DNA of 64,000 nucleotides from Comamonas sp. JUb58. Its GTDB lineage: Bacteria > Pseudomonadota > Gammaproteobacteria > Burkholderiales > Burkholderiaceae_C. Made by a program: the position numbers and the translations under genes. Below, in pieces: positions 46,690 to 55,303 of the stretch (position 1 is the first letter of the stretch; each line of letters begins with the position of its first letter). The stretch lies in NCBI RefSeq assembly GCF_004364775.1, contig NZ_SOAL01000001.1, positions 124,001 to 188,000 on the forward strand. Direction: 5' to 3'. The notes below the pieces were generated by a model. That model had not been told where the DNA came from. It did no database searches and was given only the letters and a program-made list of their open reading frames with translations.

Positions 46690-46728
46690 TGAAAAACGCT
46701 CTGCGCAGCAAATGCTGGGCAGAGCGTT
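46690..46728 (-). terminator. Terminator after small exported protein gene
   Basis: Stem AACGCTCTGC/GCAGAGCGTT with a loop of about 14 bases and TTTTTC on the minus strand. It follows the stop at 46749 by about 20 bases and so separates cobT from the genes upstream. Confidence 0.82.
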
Positions 46729-46748
46729 GTTGGACTGGATCAGTCAGC

Positions 46749-47186
46749 TTACTTGGCAGGCACCGTATAGGTGTACTCGCGCAGAATGCCACCGCCTTGC
46801 ACCGAGCCGCTGTCCTGGCCCTGGGCCACGCGGCCTACGCAGGCACGGCGGTCTTCGTCGGTCTTGAAGACGGCGCAGCGTGCGGTGGCGTTTTCGCGGA
46901 AGCTGGAACCTGGATCGGTCAGCTGGCCCTGGCGTGCGGCTTGGCGCGCAGCAGCTGCTTCGCGGGCGCTGGAGCTGCCTTCGGCCACATCGGCATTGGC
47001 GCGGGCATCGCCACGCATTTCACCACGCTTGTGGTGGGCACCGTGTGGGCCATGCGGCATGGGCTTCGCATGCTTGGCAGGGGGTGGTGGGGGTGGCGGT
47101 GCGGATTGGGCGCTGGCATAGCCGGCGGTGCCCAGGGCGAGGGCCATCGCGGCCATTTGCAAAGTCTGACGGAACATGTTTTTCAT
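46749..47186 (-). CDS. Small exported protein of unknown function
   Basis: The 145-residue protein has a Sec signal peptide (MKNMFRQTLQMAAMALALGTAGYASA|QS). AAGGATGA about 8 bases upstream fixes the ATG at 47186. The mature part starts with Pro- and His-rich low complexity (PPPPPPPAKHAKPMPHGPHGAHHKRG), then an Ala-rich helical region, and ends with two cysteines about 11 residues apart (CAVFKTDEDRRAC) near GGGILREYTYTVPAK. The His-rich segment may bind metal, but this is a guess. I recognise no family. Confidence 0.75.
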   Translation of the reverse strand: MKNMFRQTLQMAAMALALGTAGYASAQSAPPPPPPPAKHAKPMPHGPHGAHHKRGEMRGDARANADVAEGSSSAREAAAARQAARQGQLTDPGSSFRENATARCAVFKTDEDRRACVGRVAQGQDSGSVQGGGILREYTYTVPAK

Positions 47187-47310
47187 AGCGATCATCCTTA
47201 TCGGTGATGAGAAGCAACACGAACAGCATGCCTGCGCGGCAGGCACGCCCCTATCGGCCCAATCCGCCAGTGCTTGCAATATTTGGCCTACAGGCAAAAG
47301 CCTTGGCCAT

Positions 47311-48765
47311 TCAGGGCAAGCGGTCCCCAAACCACTCGCCCACCCCTTGGGCCATGCGCTCAAACACCTGGTCCAGGCTGGGTGCGTCATGGCCAAACAG
47401 CGCATGGATCACGGCAGCGTTCTCAAACAGGCCATGCACATAGGTGCCCAGCACCTGCGGCGCCCCGCCCTGCCACAGCAGGCCCGGCAACAGCTCTTGC
47501 GCGGGCTGGGCTGCGCTGGCCTGCATATCGGGGCGCAGTTCGGTCTGGCCATGGTGGATTTCATAACCCGTCACCACCAGGCCGCTCAGGCCCTGCCAGG
47601 GCGCCTGCACAGCAGGCAGCAGCAGGCGCGTGGGTTGCACATTCTTTTGCTGTGCAAACAAGGTCACCAGCGGCAGCAAGCCCAGGCCGGCGGCATTGCC
47701 GTCTACCCCATGCAGATCGACCAGCGCCTCGCCCAGCATCTGCAGGCCGCCGCAAATACCCAGCACCCGCTTGCCGGCCTGCGCATGGCGGGCAACGGCG
47801 GCATCCAGCCCCTGCTGGCGCATCCAGGCCAGATCGGCAGCGGTGGCCTTGCTGCCCGGCAGGATCACCCAGTCCGCATCGCTCAACTGCGCGGGCGTGC
47901 GGGCCCAGACCACGCGCACGCCGGGCAGTTGCAGCAGCGGCTGGAACTCATCGAGGTTGCTGATACGCGGGTAGGCCACGATGGCGATGCAGGTGTGCAC
48001 GGCCTGCCCCTGGCCGCCACTGCCCCGGTCGTCGAACACGCCATCTTCCTCGGGCAGGCCGTGCTGGAACTGCATCGGAATGCAGGCCACCGTCGGCACG
48101 CCGGTCTTGTCTTGCAGCATCTGCGGCGCGGGCGCCAGCAAGGCCGCGTCGCCCCGGAACTTGTTGAGCACAAAGCCCTTGATCAGGCCTTGCTCCTCGG
48201 GCGGCAGCAGCGCCCAGGTGCCGTAGAGGTGGGCAAAGGCCCCGCCCCGGTCGATATCGGACACCAGCAGGCAGTGCGCATCGCAGTGCCGCGCCACGCG
48301 CATATTGACCACATCGCTGCTGTGCAGGTTGATCTCGGCGGGCGAACCCGCACCCTCGATCACCACCACATCGTTCTCGGCGCGCAGCGCATCGAGCGCC
48401 TGCGCAATCTGCGGCCACACCTTGAGGCTGCGACCGCGCCAGGGCATTTTGGACAGCGCCTCGTCCACCTGGCCAAACAGCACGACTTGGCTGCGGGTAT
48501 CGGCCTCGGGCTTGAGCAGCAACGGGTTCATGCGCACATCGGGTACGGCGCCTGCGGCCAGCGCCTGCAGGTACTGGGCCGTGCCGATCTCGCCCCACTG
48601 GCCATCGGGCGTGGCCACCACGCGGGCGTTGTTGCTCATGTTCTGCGCCTTGAAGGGCGCCACCTTGTAGCCCTGGGCCCGGTACCAGGCGCACAGCGCC
48701 GTGGCCACCCAGCTCTTGCCGGCGCCACTGCTGGTGCCCAGCACCATGATGCAGCGCGCGCTCAT
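47311..48765 (-). CDS. cobQ: Cobyric acid synthase
   Basis: Glutamine-dependent amidase that converts adenosylcobyrinic acid a,c-diamide to adenosylcobyric acid, 484 residues from the ATG at 48765. The N-terminal BioD-like ATPase domain has IMVLGTSSGAGKSW and FKAQNMSNNARV. The C-terminal glutamine amidotransferase-like domain has the cysteine nucleophile C338 (LGICGGLQMLG) and a late YEIHHGQT. The ATG overlaps the DUF3037 stop as ATGA. Confidence 0.96.
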   Translation of the reverse strand: MSARCIMVLGTSSGAGKSWVATALCAWYRAQGYKVAPFKAQNMSNNARVVATPDGQWGEIGTAQYLQALAAGAVPDVRMNPLLLKPEADTRSQVVLFGQVDEALSKMPWRGRSLKVWPQIAQALDALRAENDVVVIEGAGSPAEINLHSSDVVNMRVARHCDAHCLLVSDIDRGGAFAHLYGTWALLPPEEQGLIKGFVLNKFRGDAALLAPAPQMLQDKTGVPTVACIPMQFQHGLPEEDGVFDDRGSGGQGQAVHTCIAIVAYPRISNLDEFQPLLQLPGVRVVWARTPAQLSDADWVILPGSKATAADLAWMRQQGLDAAVARHAQAGKRVLGICGGLQMLGEALVDLHGVDGNAAGLGLLPLVTLFAQQKNVQPTRLLLPAVQAPWQGLSGLVVTGYEIHHGQTELRPDMQASAAQPAQELLPGLLWQGGAPQVLGTYVHGLFENAAVIHALFGHDAPSLDQVFERMAQGVGEWFGDRLP

Positions 48766-49166
48766 CGAGCTGCGCTGCCCAGCGGCAGCACCATGCGCGC
48801 CATGATGCGCTCCAGCGCCGAGCCCGCATCGCTGCACAGGCCCGTGTGTACCGGCGAGGTCTGGATCATGCTGCTGCGCTTGGCGGTAAGCCAGTGGAAG
48901 CGCGCACGGTACGGCAGCTGGCCGATGGGCCCAGCCTCGGGCACGCCAGCGCAAATGGCCACGATGCTGCCCAGGTGGCGGTAGACCGCTTGCAGATCGA
49001 CGTCCGGATCCAGTGCCAGCAGGCGCGCATCATCCAGCGCGATCGCGGCCTGCAGATAGCCGCTGCGCTGGCAGGACAGGATCACGCCAGCGTTGATGAA
49101 CTCTTCCCGCTCGACCCGGGGCACCACGCGCACGATAGCGTAGTCATACACATCATGCGCGTGCAT
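48762..49166 (-). CDS. DUF3037 family protein
   Basis: The 134-residue protein begins MHAHDVYDYAIVRVVPRVEREEFINAGVILSCQRSGYLQAAI, the DUF3037 pattern, with no other recognised domain. It overlaps both the upstream kinase stop (14 bases) and the downstream cobQ start (4 bases). DUF3037 genes commonly sit beside HipA-like kinase genes. The function is unknown, and possible antitoxin or partner roles are inference. Confidence 0.9.
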   Translation of the reverse strand: MHAHDVYDYAIVRVVPRVEREEFINAGVILSCQRSGYLQAAIALDDARLLALDPDVDLQAVYRHLGSIVAICAGVPEAGPIGQLPYRARFHWLTAKRSSMIQTSPVHTGLCSDAGSALERIMARMVLPLGSAAR

Positions 49167-49959
49167 CGATGGCTCCTTGCAACCAGCGGCCACGCGCTTG
49201 CAGGCGGGCCAGAAAATACTTCACATAGGCGGCGCGGTGCGCCTGCGGATCGGCCAGCAGCGGGCTGTTGCGGTCTTCCGCCGCCTTGGCCAGAAAGCAA
49301 TCGGGCACCGTGGCCAGAATGGCGCTCAGCACCGGCTCGTTCAGCTGCGCGGCCAGCGCCTCGTCCACCTCGGCCAGCTGGCTGGCCTGGGCCAGCAGCA
49401 CATGGTCGGCAATCGGCGCAAAGGGCTTGCCCGGGTCGGCCACCGTGCCATCCCAGGCATGGTGGAAGGTCAGGGTCGCGCCATGGTCAATCAGCCAGGG
49501 CTTGCGCTGCCACATCAGCATATTGGTGTTGCGGGCCGTGCGGTCCACATTGCTGACCAGCGCATCGAACCAGACCAGGCGCGAGGCGAAATCGTCGCTG
49601 ACCGCATCGACGGCCGGATCAAAATTGACCGAGCCAGGCAGGTAGTCCAGACCGACATTGAGGCCATCGCTGGCCCGGATCAGGTCCTGGATCTCGGGAT
49701 CGGGCTCGGTCTGCGCCAGCTTGGCATGCAGCATGGCCAGCACCAGCTCGGGCAAGGGCAGGTCCAGCGCGCGGGCAATGCCGCCGCAGATGAGCTCGCC
49801 CATCAGCGCGCGCACGCCCTGGCCAGCCCCCCGGAACTTGAGCACATACATGCCCAGATCGTCCGCCTCGACGACGGCCGGCATCGAGCCGCCCTCGCGC
49901 AGCGGCGTCACATAGCGCTCCACCAAGACGGTGCGCAGTTGCAAAGTTTGTAAATCCAT
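49153..49959 (-). CDS. HipA-like kinase domain protein (HipA_2 type)
   Basis: The 268-residue protein carries a HipA-type kinase fold. ATP-site Lys lies in YVLKFRGAGQG (about 41), the catalytic loop FDALVSNVDRTARNTNMLMW has Asp about 139, and the metal-binding Asp is in LIDHGATLTF (about 158). It lacks the N-terminal couple domain and any HipB-like DNA-binding partner. It starts 38 bases after cobC and overlaps the DUF3037 gene. Its substrate is unknown. Known HipA kinases phosphorylate glutamyl-tRNA synthetase and give persistence. Confidence 0.85.
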   Translation of the reverse strand: MDLQTLQLRTVLVERYVTPLREGGSMPAVVEADDLGMYVLKFRGAGQGVRALMGELICGGIARALDLPLPELVLAMLHAKLAQTEPDPEIQDLIRASDGLNVGLDYLPGSVNFDPAVDAVSDDFASRLVWFDALVSNVDRTARNTNMLMWQRKPWLIDHGATLTFHHAWDGTVADPGKPFAPIADHVLLAQASQLAEVDEALAAQLNEPVLSAILATVPDCFLAKAAEDRNSPLLADPQAHRAAYVKYFLARLQARGRWLQGAIDARA

Positions 49960-49996
49960 GCCAAATGGTAGCGGTTGCCGCATGTCCTCGCCGGGC

Positions 49997-50998
49997 CTAA
50001 GCATCTGCCAGCGACAGCCAGGCCCGCGCCAGCGCCGCCTGCGCCACCGGCGCCATCACGCCCAGGCGCACATGACCGGGCAGGCCAAAGCTGCGGGCAT
50101 CGCGCAGCTTGATGCCCTGGCTGCGCAGTGCCACCAAGCGCGCGGCCATATCGGCCTGGGCCAGCGGCAGGTGCGCGACAATATAATTGGCCTGGTGGCC
50201 GGGCAGCACCGCCCAGCCCAGGCGCTCGCACAGCGCCAGTTGCCGGCCCTTCCAGTGACGCAAGGTGTCCAGGCTGCGTGCCAGCCAGGCCTGCACCTCG
50301 GGGGTCACCCAGGCCTGCAGCATGGCCACGCCATGCGCACCCACCACCCATGACGGCGCCAGTGCCCGCAGCGCGTCGATCTGCGCCTGCGCTGTGCCCT
50401 CGGGGGCAATTGCATAGGCAGCGCGCACCCCCGTCATGCCCAGCGCCTTGTTGGGCGTCCACAGCTGCCACAGCGCAGCCATGTCGCGCTCTGGCGCAGG
50501 GCCTTCCAGCCACAGCGGCCGGTAGGCGCAATCCAGCACCAGGCCATGGTGGCTGGCATCGTCAGGCAAAGCCTGCCAGATATCTTCGACCCGGCCCAGC
50601 GGGCTGGAGGGTTCGCAGGCCCAGTGCAGGCCGTCACCCCAGGTCGTATTGCGGCTGCTGCGACGCAGGCCCCACACCTCCGCCGCCTGGGCGTAGTCGC
50701 CATAGCTATGGCGCGGCAGGCTGACCTTGGTGGCGCCTTGGCGCAGCGCATGCTGGGTCAGGCGGTGGATCAGCTCGCTGCTGCTGCCGCCGATGACCAG
50801 GCGCTCGGGCGCCACGGCGTGGAAGGACGCCAGCTGCAGGCGCAGCGCCGTGTACTGCGGATCGGGGTACTGCGCCAGGTGCGCCGCCTGCAAGGCCGAC
50901 ACCGCCTCTGGGCAGGGGCCGCAGGCATTGCGGTTGGTGGAAAAATCATGCGCCGGTACGCCCAAGGCGTCGGTGCCACCATGCTCGTTATCAGCCAT
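49997..50998 (-). CDS. cobC: Threonine-phosphate decarboxylase-like aminotransferase of cobalamin synthesis
   Basis: PLP enzyme giving (R)-1-amino-2-propanol phosphate (or an equivalent role) for the corrinoid side chain, 333 residues. It has fold-type I features: AHDFSTNRNACGPCPEAV, SSSELIHRLTQHALR, LVLDCAYRPLWLEG with the cofactor Asp, and WTPNKALGMTGVRAAYA with PLP lysine K184. It overlaps the cobD/cbiB gene by 8 bases. In the Pseudomonas naming this is CobC. Confidence 0.9.
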   Translation of the reverse strand: MADNEHGGTDALGVPAHDFSTNRNACGPCPEAVSALQAAHLAQYPDPQYTALRLQLASFHAVAPERLVIGGSSSELIHRLTQHALRQGATKVSLPRHSYGDYAQAAEVWGLRRSSRNTTWGDGLHWACEPSSPLGRVEDIWQALPDDASHHGLVLDCAYRPLWLEGPAPERDMAALWQLWTPNKALGMTGVRAAYAIAPEGTAQAQIDALRALAPSWVVGAHGVAMLQAWVTPEVQAWLARSLDTLRHWKGRQLALCERLGWAVLPGHQANYIVAHLPLAQADMAARLVALRSQGIKLRDARSFGLPGHVRLGVMAPVAQAALARAWLSLADA

Positions 50999-52085
50999 GG
51001 GCCAAGGCTCCTTGCGCCATCAAGGCGATTCCTATCTTTATCGCCAAACCCAGGGCCAGTAGCAAGGCGCACAGCGCCTGCGCCCACACCACCCGGCCCG
51101 CCAAGGCCAGCGCCCGCTGCACATCCTGGGCCTGCGGCGGCCGGCCTTGCGGGTTGAGCTGGTACACACCGGGTTTGGACAGGTGCACACCCAGCACCCG
51201 CGCCATCGCCCCCATGGGCCAGCCGCCGTTGGGCGATGGCGTGACCGCTGCATCGCGCCGCAAGCCGGACCAGGACAGTCCGCCCGCCAGCAGCGCCAGC
51301 CAGGCTGCGGTAATGCGGGCCGGCAACCAGTTCAGCACATCATCGGCCCAGGCCGCCCATTTGCCGGCCCATCGCCAGTGGCGGCGCTGCGCGCCCTGGC
51401 CGCGCCAGCCGGGGTAGCCCCACATGGCATCGGCCGTGTTGGCCAGCCGGTACAGCGCCGCGCCCGGCAGGCCAGCCACCGCAAACCAGAACAGCGGCGC
51501 CAGCACCGAATCGCTCAGGTTCTCAGCCAAGGTCTCGATCGCGCTCTCGCGCACTGTCGCTGCATCAAGCTGCGCGGTGTCGCGGCTTACCAGCCAGGAC
51601 AGGCGGGCCCGGCCCGCTTGCAGCGATTCGCCGAGCGCGGCCTCGACCGCCAGCACCTCGCTGCGCAGCATACGCCAGGACAGCAAAGGTTTAAGCAGCA
51701 GTCCGGCCACAAGGCCACCCAGCCACCAAGGCGCTGCCTGCAGCAGATACATGAGGCCCGCATACACCCCCCAAGCGCCGACCGCCAGCAGGCACCAGGC
51801 CAGCGCCGCCAGCACAAAGCGCCCGTAGGCGCGCTGCTGCGCCTGGCGCGGCGCAATCGCCTGGCCCAGCAGGCCCAGCAGCTTGCCCATATAGACAACC
51901 GGGTGCAGCCGCACGGGTGGCTCGCCCCACCACCAATCGACCAGCAAGGCCAGCAATACGGCCAGCAAGGCCGCCATCGGTGCCTGCCAGTGCAGCACAG
52001 GGCCAGTATCTGTCAAGGCCTGGACCAGTTGCAGCAGCGGGCTGCCACCGGCCAGCGCCAGCGCCCCCAGGCCGCCATCGCTCAT
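50991..52085 (-). CDS. cobD: Adenosylcobinamide-phosphate synthase (CobD/CbiB)
   Basis: Membrane enzyme that attaches aminopropanol phosphate to cobyric acid, 364 residues. ATG 52085 overlaps the bluB stop by four bases. CbiB signatures are DWWWGEPPVRLHPVVYMGKLL, SRDTAQLDAATVRESAIETLAENLSDSVLAPLFWF and RLANTADAMWGYPG. The C-terminal part has PNGGWPMGAMARVLGV. About five hydrophobic helices. The 'cobD' symbol follows the aerobic-pathway naming; the anaerobic name is cbiB. Confidence 0.94.
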   Translation of the reverse strand: MSDGGLGALALAGGSPLLQLVQALTDTGPVLHWQAPMAALLAVLLALLVDWWWGEPPVRLHPVVYMGKLLGLLGQAIAPRQAQQRAYGRFVLAALAWCLLAVGAWGVYAGLMYLLQAAPWWLGGLVAGLLLKPLLSWRMLRSEVLAVEAALGESLQAGRARLSWLVSRDTAQLDAATVRESAIETLAENLSDSVLAPLFWFAVAGLPGAALYRLANTADAMWGYPGWRGQGAQRRHWRWAGKWAAWADDVLNWLPARITAAWLALLAGGLSWSGLRRDAAVTPSPNGGWPMGAMARVLGVHLSKPGVYQLNPQGRPPQAQDVQRALALAGRVVWAQALCALLLALGLAIKIGIALMAQGALAHG

Positions 52086-52771
52086 GGCTGCGGTCCTTGG
52101 TCTGGCTGCCAGCACTCGTCCATCAGCATCTGCTGCAAAGGCGCGCGGCTGGCCCAGCGTTCCTGCTGCAGCATGGGCTCGGCATAGTAGGCCTCCACAG
52201 GGCCCAGGCACAAAACAGCCAGCGGGTGCGCGCCGGCAGGCATGGCCAGCAACTGCGCCAGCACCTGGGGCTCGAACAGCGATACCCAGCCCATCCCCAG
52301 CCCTTCGGCACGCGCAGCCAGCCAGAGGTTCTGGATCGCGCAGGCGGTGCTGGCCACATCCATCTCAGGCAAGGTACGACGGCCAAACACATGGGCTTCT
52401 CGCCCGGGCGGCATGGCCACCACCAGCACCTCGGCCGCCTGCAGCACGCCCTGCACCTTGAGCTTCATAAAGTCGGCCTCGCGCTCGCCCATCGCCTGGG
52501 CGGTACGCAGGCGCTCATCCTCCACCAGCGCATGGATGCGGCTGCGCATCTGCACATCGCGCACACGGATAAAGCGCCAGGGCTGCATAAAGCCGACGCT
52601 GGGCGCATGGTGCGCCGCGCGCAGCAGGCGCAGCAGCACGGCCTCGTCCACCTGGCCGCCGGCAAAGTGGCGCATGTCGCGCCGCTCATGGATGGCGCGG
52701 TAGACGGCTGCGCGCTCGGCCTCGCTGAATGCGGTGGCGGCAATCGTGGGGGCGGGGTTGGTGTCGCTCAT
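52082..52771 (-). CDS. bluB: 5,6-dimethylbenzimidazole synthase
   Basis: Flavin-destructase that cleaves reduced FMN with oxygen to give 5,6-dimethylbenzimidazole, the B12 lower ligand, 229 residues. The nitroreductase-like fold shows ERRDMRHFAGGQVDEAVLLRLLRAAHHAPSVGFMQPWRFIRVRD. LPEMDVASTACAIQNLWLAARAEGLGMGWVSLF carries the conserved Asp characteristic of BluB. The ATG at 52771 is 22 bases after cobO. An aerobic ligand route suits an obligate or facultative aerobe. Confidence 0.95.
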   Translation of the reverse strand: MSDTNPAPTIAATAFSEAERAAVYRAIHERRDMRHFAGGQVDEAVLLRLLRAAHHAPSVGFMQPWRFIRVRDVQMRSRIHALVEDERLRTAQAMGEREADFMKLKVQGVLQAAEVLVVAMPPGREAHVFGRRTLPEMDVASTACAIQNLWLAARAEGLGMGWVSLFEPQVLAQLLAMPAGAHPLAVLCLGPVEAYYAEPMLQQERWASRAPLQQMLMDECWQPDQGPQP

Positions 52772-52793
52772 GCCAGCAATCGGCTGTGCTGCC

Positions 52794-53363
52794 TCAGTCT
52801 TCAATGCCGCGCTGCGCCGGGATGCCGGCCTTGAACGCATGCTTGATCAGGGTCATCTCGGTGACGGTGTCGGCCACATCGATGATCTCCTGTGGGCAGC
52901 GCCGGCCGGTGATGCAGACATGCACCTCCTTGGGCCGGGCGGCCAGGGTGTCCAGCACCTCTTGCAAAGGCAGCCAGCCATAGATCAGTGGGTAGGTGAT
53001 CTCGTCGAGCACCACCAGAAAATACTCACCCGACAGGATAGAGGCCTTGGCCTTTTCCCAACCATCGCGCGCCAGCTGGCCGCTGTGCTCCAGGTCGCGG
53101 CTCTTCCAGCTGAAGCCATCGCCCAGGCCTTCGACCGGCAGGCCCACCTGCTCGGCCAGGCGGTGCTCGCCAAAACGGGCGGTCGGCACCTTCATGAACT
53201 GGTAGACCTTGACGGCCTTGCCCCGGCCCGTCGCGCGGAAGGCCAGGCCAAAGGCCGCCGTGCTCTTGCCCTTGCCGTCACCGGTGTTGACGATCACCAG
53301 GCCACGGCGCTCGCCCTCTGGCTTTTCATAAGGCTTTTCGCTGGGTGGCGTTTCAATCTGCAT
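52794..53363 (-). CDS. cobO: Cob(I)yrinic acid a,c-diamide adenosyltransferase
   Basis: CobA/CobO-type adenosyltransferase, 189 residues, that adds the upper adenosyl ligand from ATP to cobalt. The P-loop is NTGDGKGKSTAAFG (about residue 26) and VLDEITYPLIYGWL gives the Walker B acid. CITGRRCPQEIIDVADTVTEMTLIKHAFKAGIPAQRGIE is the CobA-type C-terminus. It lies 75 bases after btuD. Confidence 0.96.
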   Translation of the reverse strand: MQIETPPSEKPYEKPEGERRGLVIVNTGDGKGKSTAAFGLAFRATGRGKAVKVYQFMKVPTARFGEHRLAEQVGLPVEGLGDGFSWKSRDLEHSGQLARDGWEKAKASILSGEYFLVVLDEITYPLIYGWLPLQEVLDTLAARPKEVHVCITGRRCPQEIIDVADTVTEMTLIKHAFKAGIPAQRGIED

Positions 53364-53438
53364 CGCAATCTTTCCTTGTTTCGTTGTGTCGTTGGAAGCG
53401 GGGCCAGGCCCCGTTTCACAAAAGGTTCAGCGCCAGCG

Positions 53439-54248
53439 TTAGCCGGCCTGCGCAGCGGTGGCCGTGCGCGGCAAGGCCATCCACACGCCATCAATGGCAC
53501 GCACCTGGATGCGGTGGTCAAACACGGCCTCCAGCGCGGCATGGGTGGCCGGGTCATCACAGCGGCCCTGGTGCAGCACCCTGCCCGCCTGCAGCACCAG
53601 CATATGGTCGGCCAGCAGCGCCACGGAAATCTCATGGAGCACGCTGACCACCGTAGTGCCCTGGGCCGTCAAGGCCCGCATGCTGTCCACCCAGTCGGTC
53701 TGGTGCGGCGGGTCCAGATTGGCCAGCGGTTCATCCATCAGCAGCACCTGGGCCTGTACGGCCATCGCGCGGGCCAGCAGCACACGCTGGCGCTCTCCGC
53801 CCGATAGCTCGGCCACCGGCCGGTGGCGCCAGTCCCAGGCATGAGCTGCGCGCAGGCATTGCTCGACCACCGCATGGTCTTCGCTGCTGGGCGCCGCAAA
53901 CCAGGGCTGGTGCGGCAGGCGGCCCAGCATGGCCACATCCATCACCGTCAGCTCCTGCGTCACCACCTCGCCCTGGCCCAGCCAGGCCAGCGCCTGGGCG
54001 CGCTGCTTGCGTGGCCAGCGCTGCAAATCCTTGCCCAGCAGTGCCACATCGCCCTGCAGCTGTGCTGCCGGCCACAGGCCGCCCAGCACCTTGAGCAGGC
54101 TCGATTTGCCTGCGCCATTGGGGCCGACAATGCTGGTCCAGCGGCCTTGGGCAAACTGGGCGTTGACGCCTTGCAGAATCGGCCGCGCATGCACAGCGGC
54201 ATGGATATTGTTGGCAGTCAGCGCAGCGGGGGTTGTAGTGGTCAGCAT
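53439..54248 (-). CDS. btuD: Cobalamin ABC transporter ATP-binding protein
   Basis: ATPase for corrinoid import, 269 residues. Walker A is VGPNGAGKSSLLK, the signature is AELSGGERQRVLLAR, Walker B is VLLMDEPLANLDPPHQ and the switch His is in VSVLHEISVALLADH, as in FecE/BtuD proteins. The start ATG overlaps the permease stop by one base (TGATG). Neighbouring permease and binding protein complete the transporter. Confidence 0.94.
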   Translation of the reverse strand: MLTTTTPAALTANNIHAAVHARPILQGVNAQFAQGRWTSIVGPNGAGKSSLLKVLGGLWPAAQLQGDVALLGKDLQRWPRKQRAQALAWLGQGEVVTQELTVMDVAMLGRLPHQPWFAAPSSEDHAVVEQCLRAAHAWDWRHRPVAELSGGERQRVLLARAMAVQAQVLLMDEPLANLDPPHQTDWVDSMRALTAQGTTVVSVLHEISVALLADHMLVLQAGRVLHQGRCDDPATHAALEAVFDHRIQVRAIDGVWMALPRTATAAQAG

Positions 54249-55303
54249 CACAGGCCTCCTGCCGATCGGGTGCTGCGGTGCATGCGCCAGAGCAGATAAG
54301 TGCCGCCCAGCGCGGCGGTGAGCACACCCACCGGCAGCTCTTGCGGGGCCACCAGCCAGCGTGCCAGGATATCGGCCGCTAGCAGCAGCACACCGCCCAT
54401 CGCGGCGGCCAGCACGGTGCTGCGGCCATGGCCCACCTGCACCAGGCTGCGCACCAGGTGCGGGGCAGCCAGGCCCACAAAGGCAATCAGCCCGGTCTGC
54501 GCGACCGAGGTGCCGGTGGCCAGGGCCAGCACGGCTACCAGGCCATAGCGCAGCGGCGCCAGCGGCAGGCCCAGGCTGGCAGCGGTTGCCTCGCCCAGGG
54601 TCAGGCCATCCAGCACCCGGGCGCAACACCACGTGGCCAGCACGCAGACCAGCAGCACGGCGGCCATCAGCGCGCAGCCCTCCCAGCCGACAAAGGCCGA
54701 GGTGCCCAGCGTAAAGGCCTGCATGGCCTGCAGAATATCGGGGTGGCGCAGCTCCAAAAGATCGCGCATGGCGCCCAGCACCACGCCCACGATCACGCCG
54801 GCCAGCAGCAGGCGCAAGGTGTTTTGCACATTGCGCGCCAGCACCACCGTCAGCGCCACCGCACAGGCCGCGCCAACAAAGGCCATGCCGGTCATGCCCA
54901 GGCGGTAGAGCAGATTCAGGCTGGTGACGGACGAGCCCAGCAGCACCAGGCCCAGCGCACTGCCCAGCGAGGCGCCGGAGGCACTGCCCAGCAAATAGGG
55001 ATCGGCCAGCGGGTTGCGAAACAGGCCCTGGGCCACGGCCCCGGCCAGGCCCAGCAGGCCACCGGCGAGCCAGGCACCCAAGGAACGCGGCAGGCGGATA
55101 TCGACCACGATCTGCCAGGAGGTCGGGTCATCGCGCATGCGCAGCACGCTCTCCCAACCAGTGCTGCCCACACTGGCGCCCACCAGCAGCAGCACGACGC
55201 TGAGCACCAGCAACACCAGCGCCAGCCAGGCACTGCGGCGCAGGCCGGGAGCGGCCTCGCGCAGCGCTGCGGGCGCAGGTGCAGAGCTGGGCAAAGCGGC
55301 CAT
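54248..55303 (-). CDS. btuC: Cobalamin ABC transporter permease
   Basis: FecCD/BtuC-family permease, 351 residues, with about ten helices: SWQIVVDIRLPRSLGAWLAGGLLGLAGAVAQGLFRNPLADPYLLGSASGASLGSALG, then TGLIAFVGLAAPHLVRSLVQVGHGRSTVLAAAMGGVLLLAADILARWL. Coupled to btuF by the same TGATG overlap. It forms the channel for corrinoids delivered by BtuF. Confidence 0.95.
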   Translation of the reverse strand: MAALPSSAPAPAALREAAPGLRRSAWLALVLLVLSVVLLLVGASVGSTGWESVLRMRDDPTSWQIVVDIRLPRSLGAWLAGGLLGLAGAVAQGLFRNPLADPYLLGSASGASLGSALGLVLLGSSVTSLNLLYRLGMTGMAFVGAACAVALTVVLARNVQNTLRLLLAGVIVGVVLGAMRDLLELRHPDILQAMQAFTLGTSAFVGWEGCALMAAVLLVCVLATWCCARVLDGLTLGEATAASLGLPLAPLRYGLVAVLALATGTSVAQTGLIAFVGLAAPHLVRSLVQVGHGRSTVLAAAMGGVLLLAADILARWLVAPQELPVGVLTAALGGTYLLWRMHRSTRSAGGL

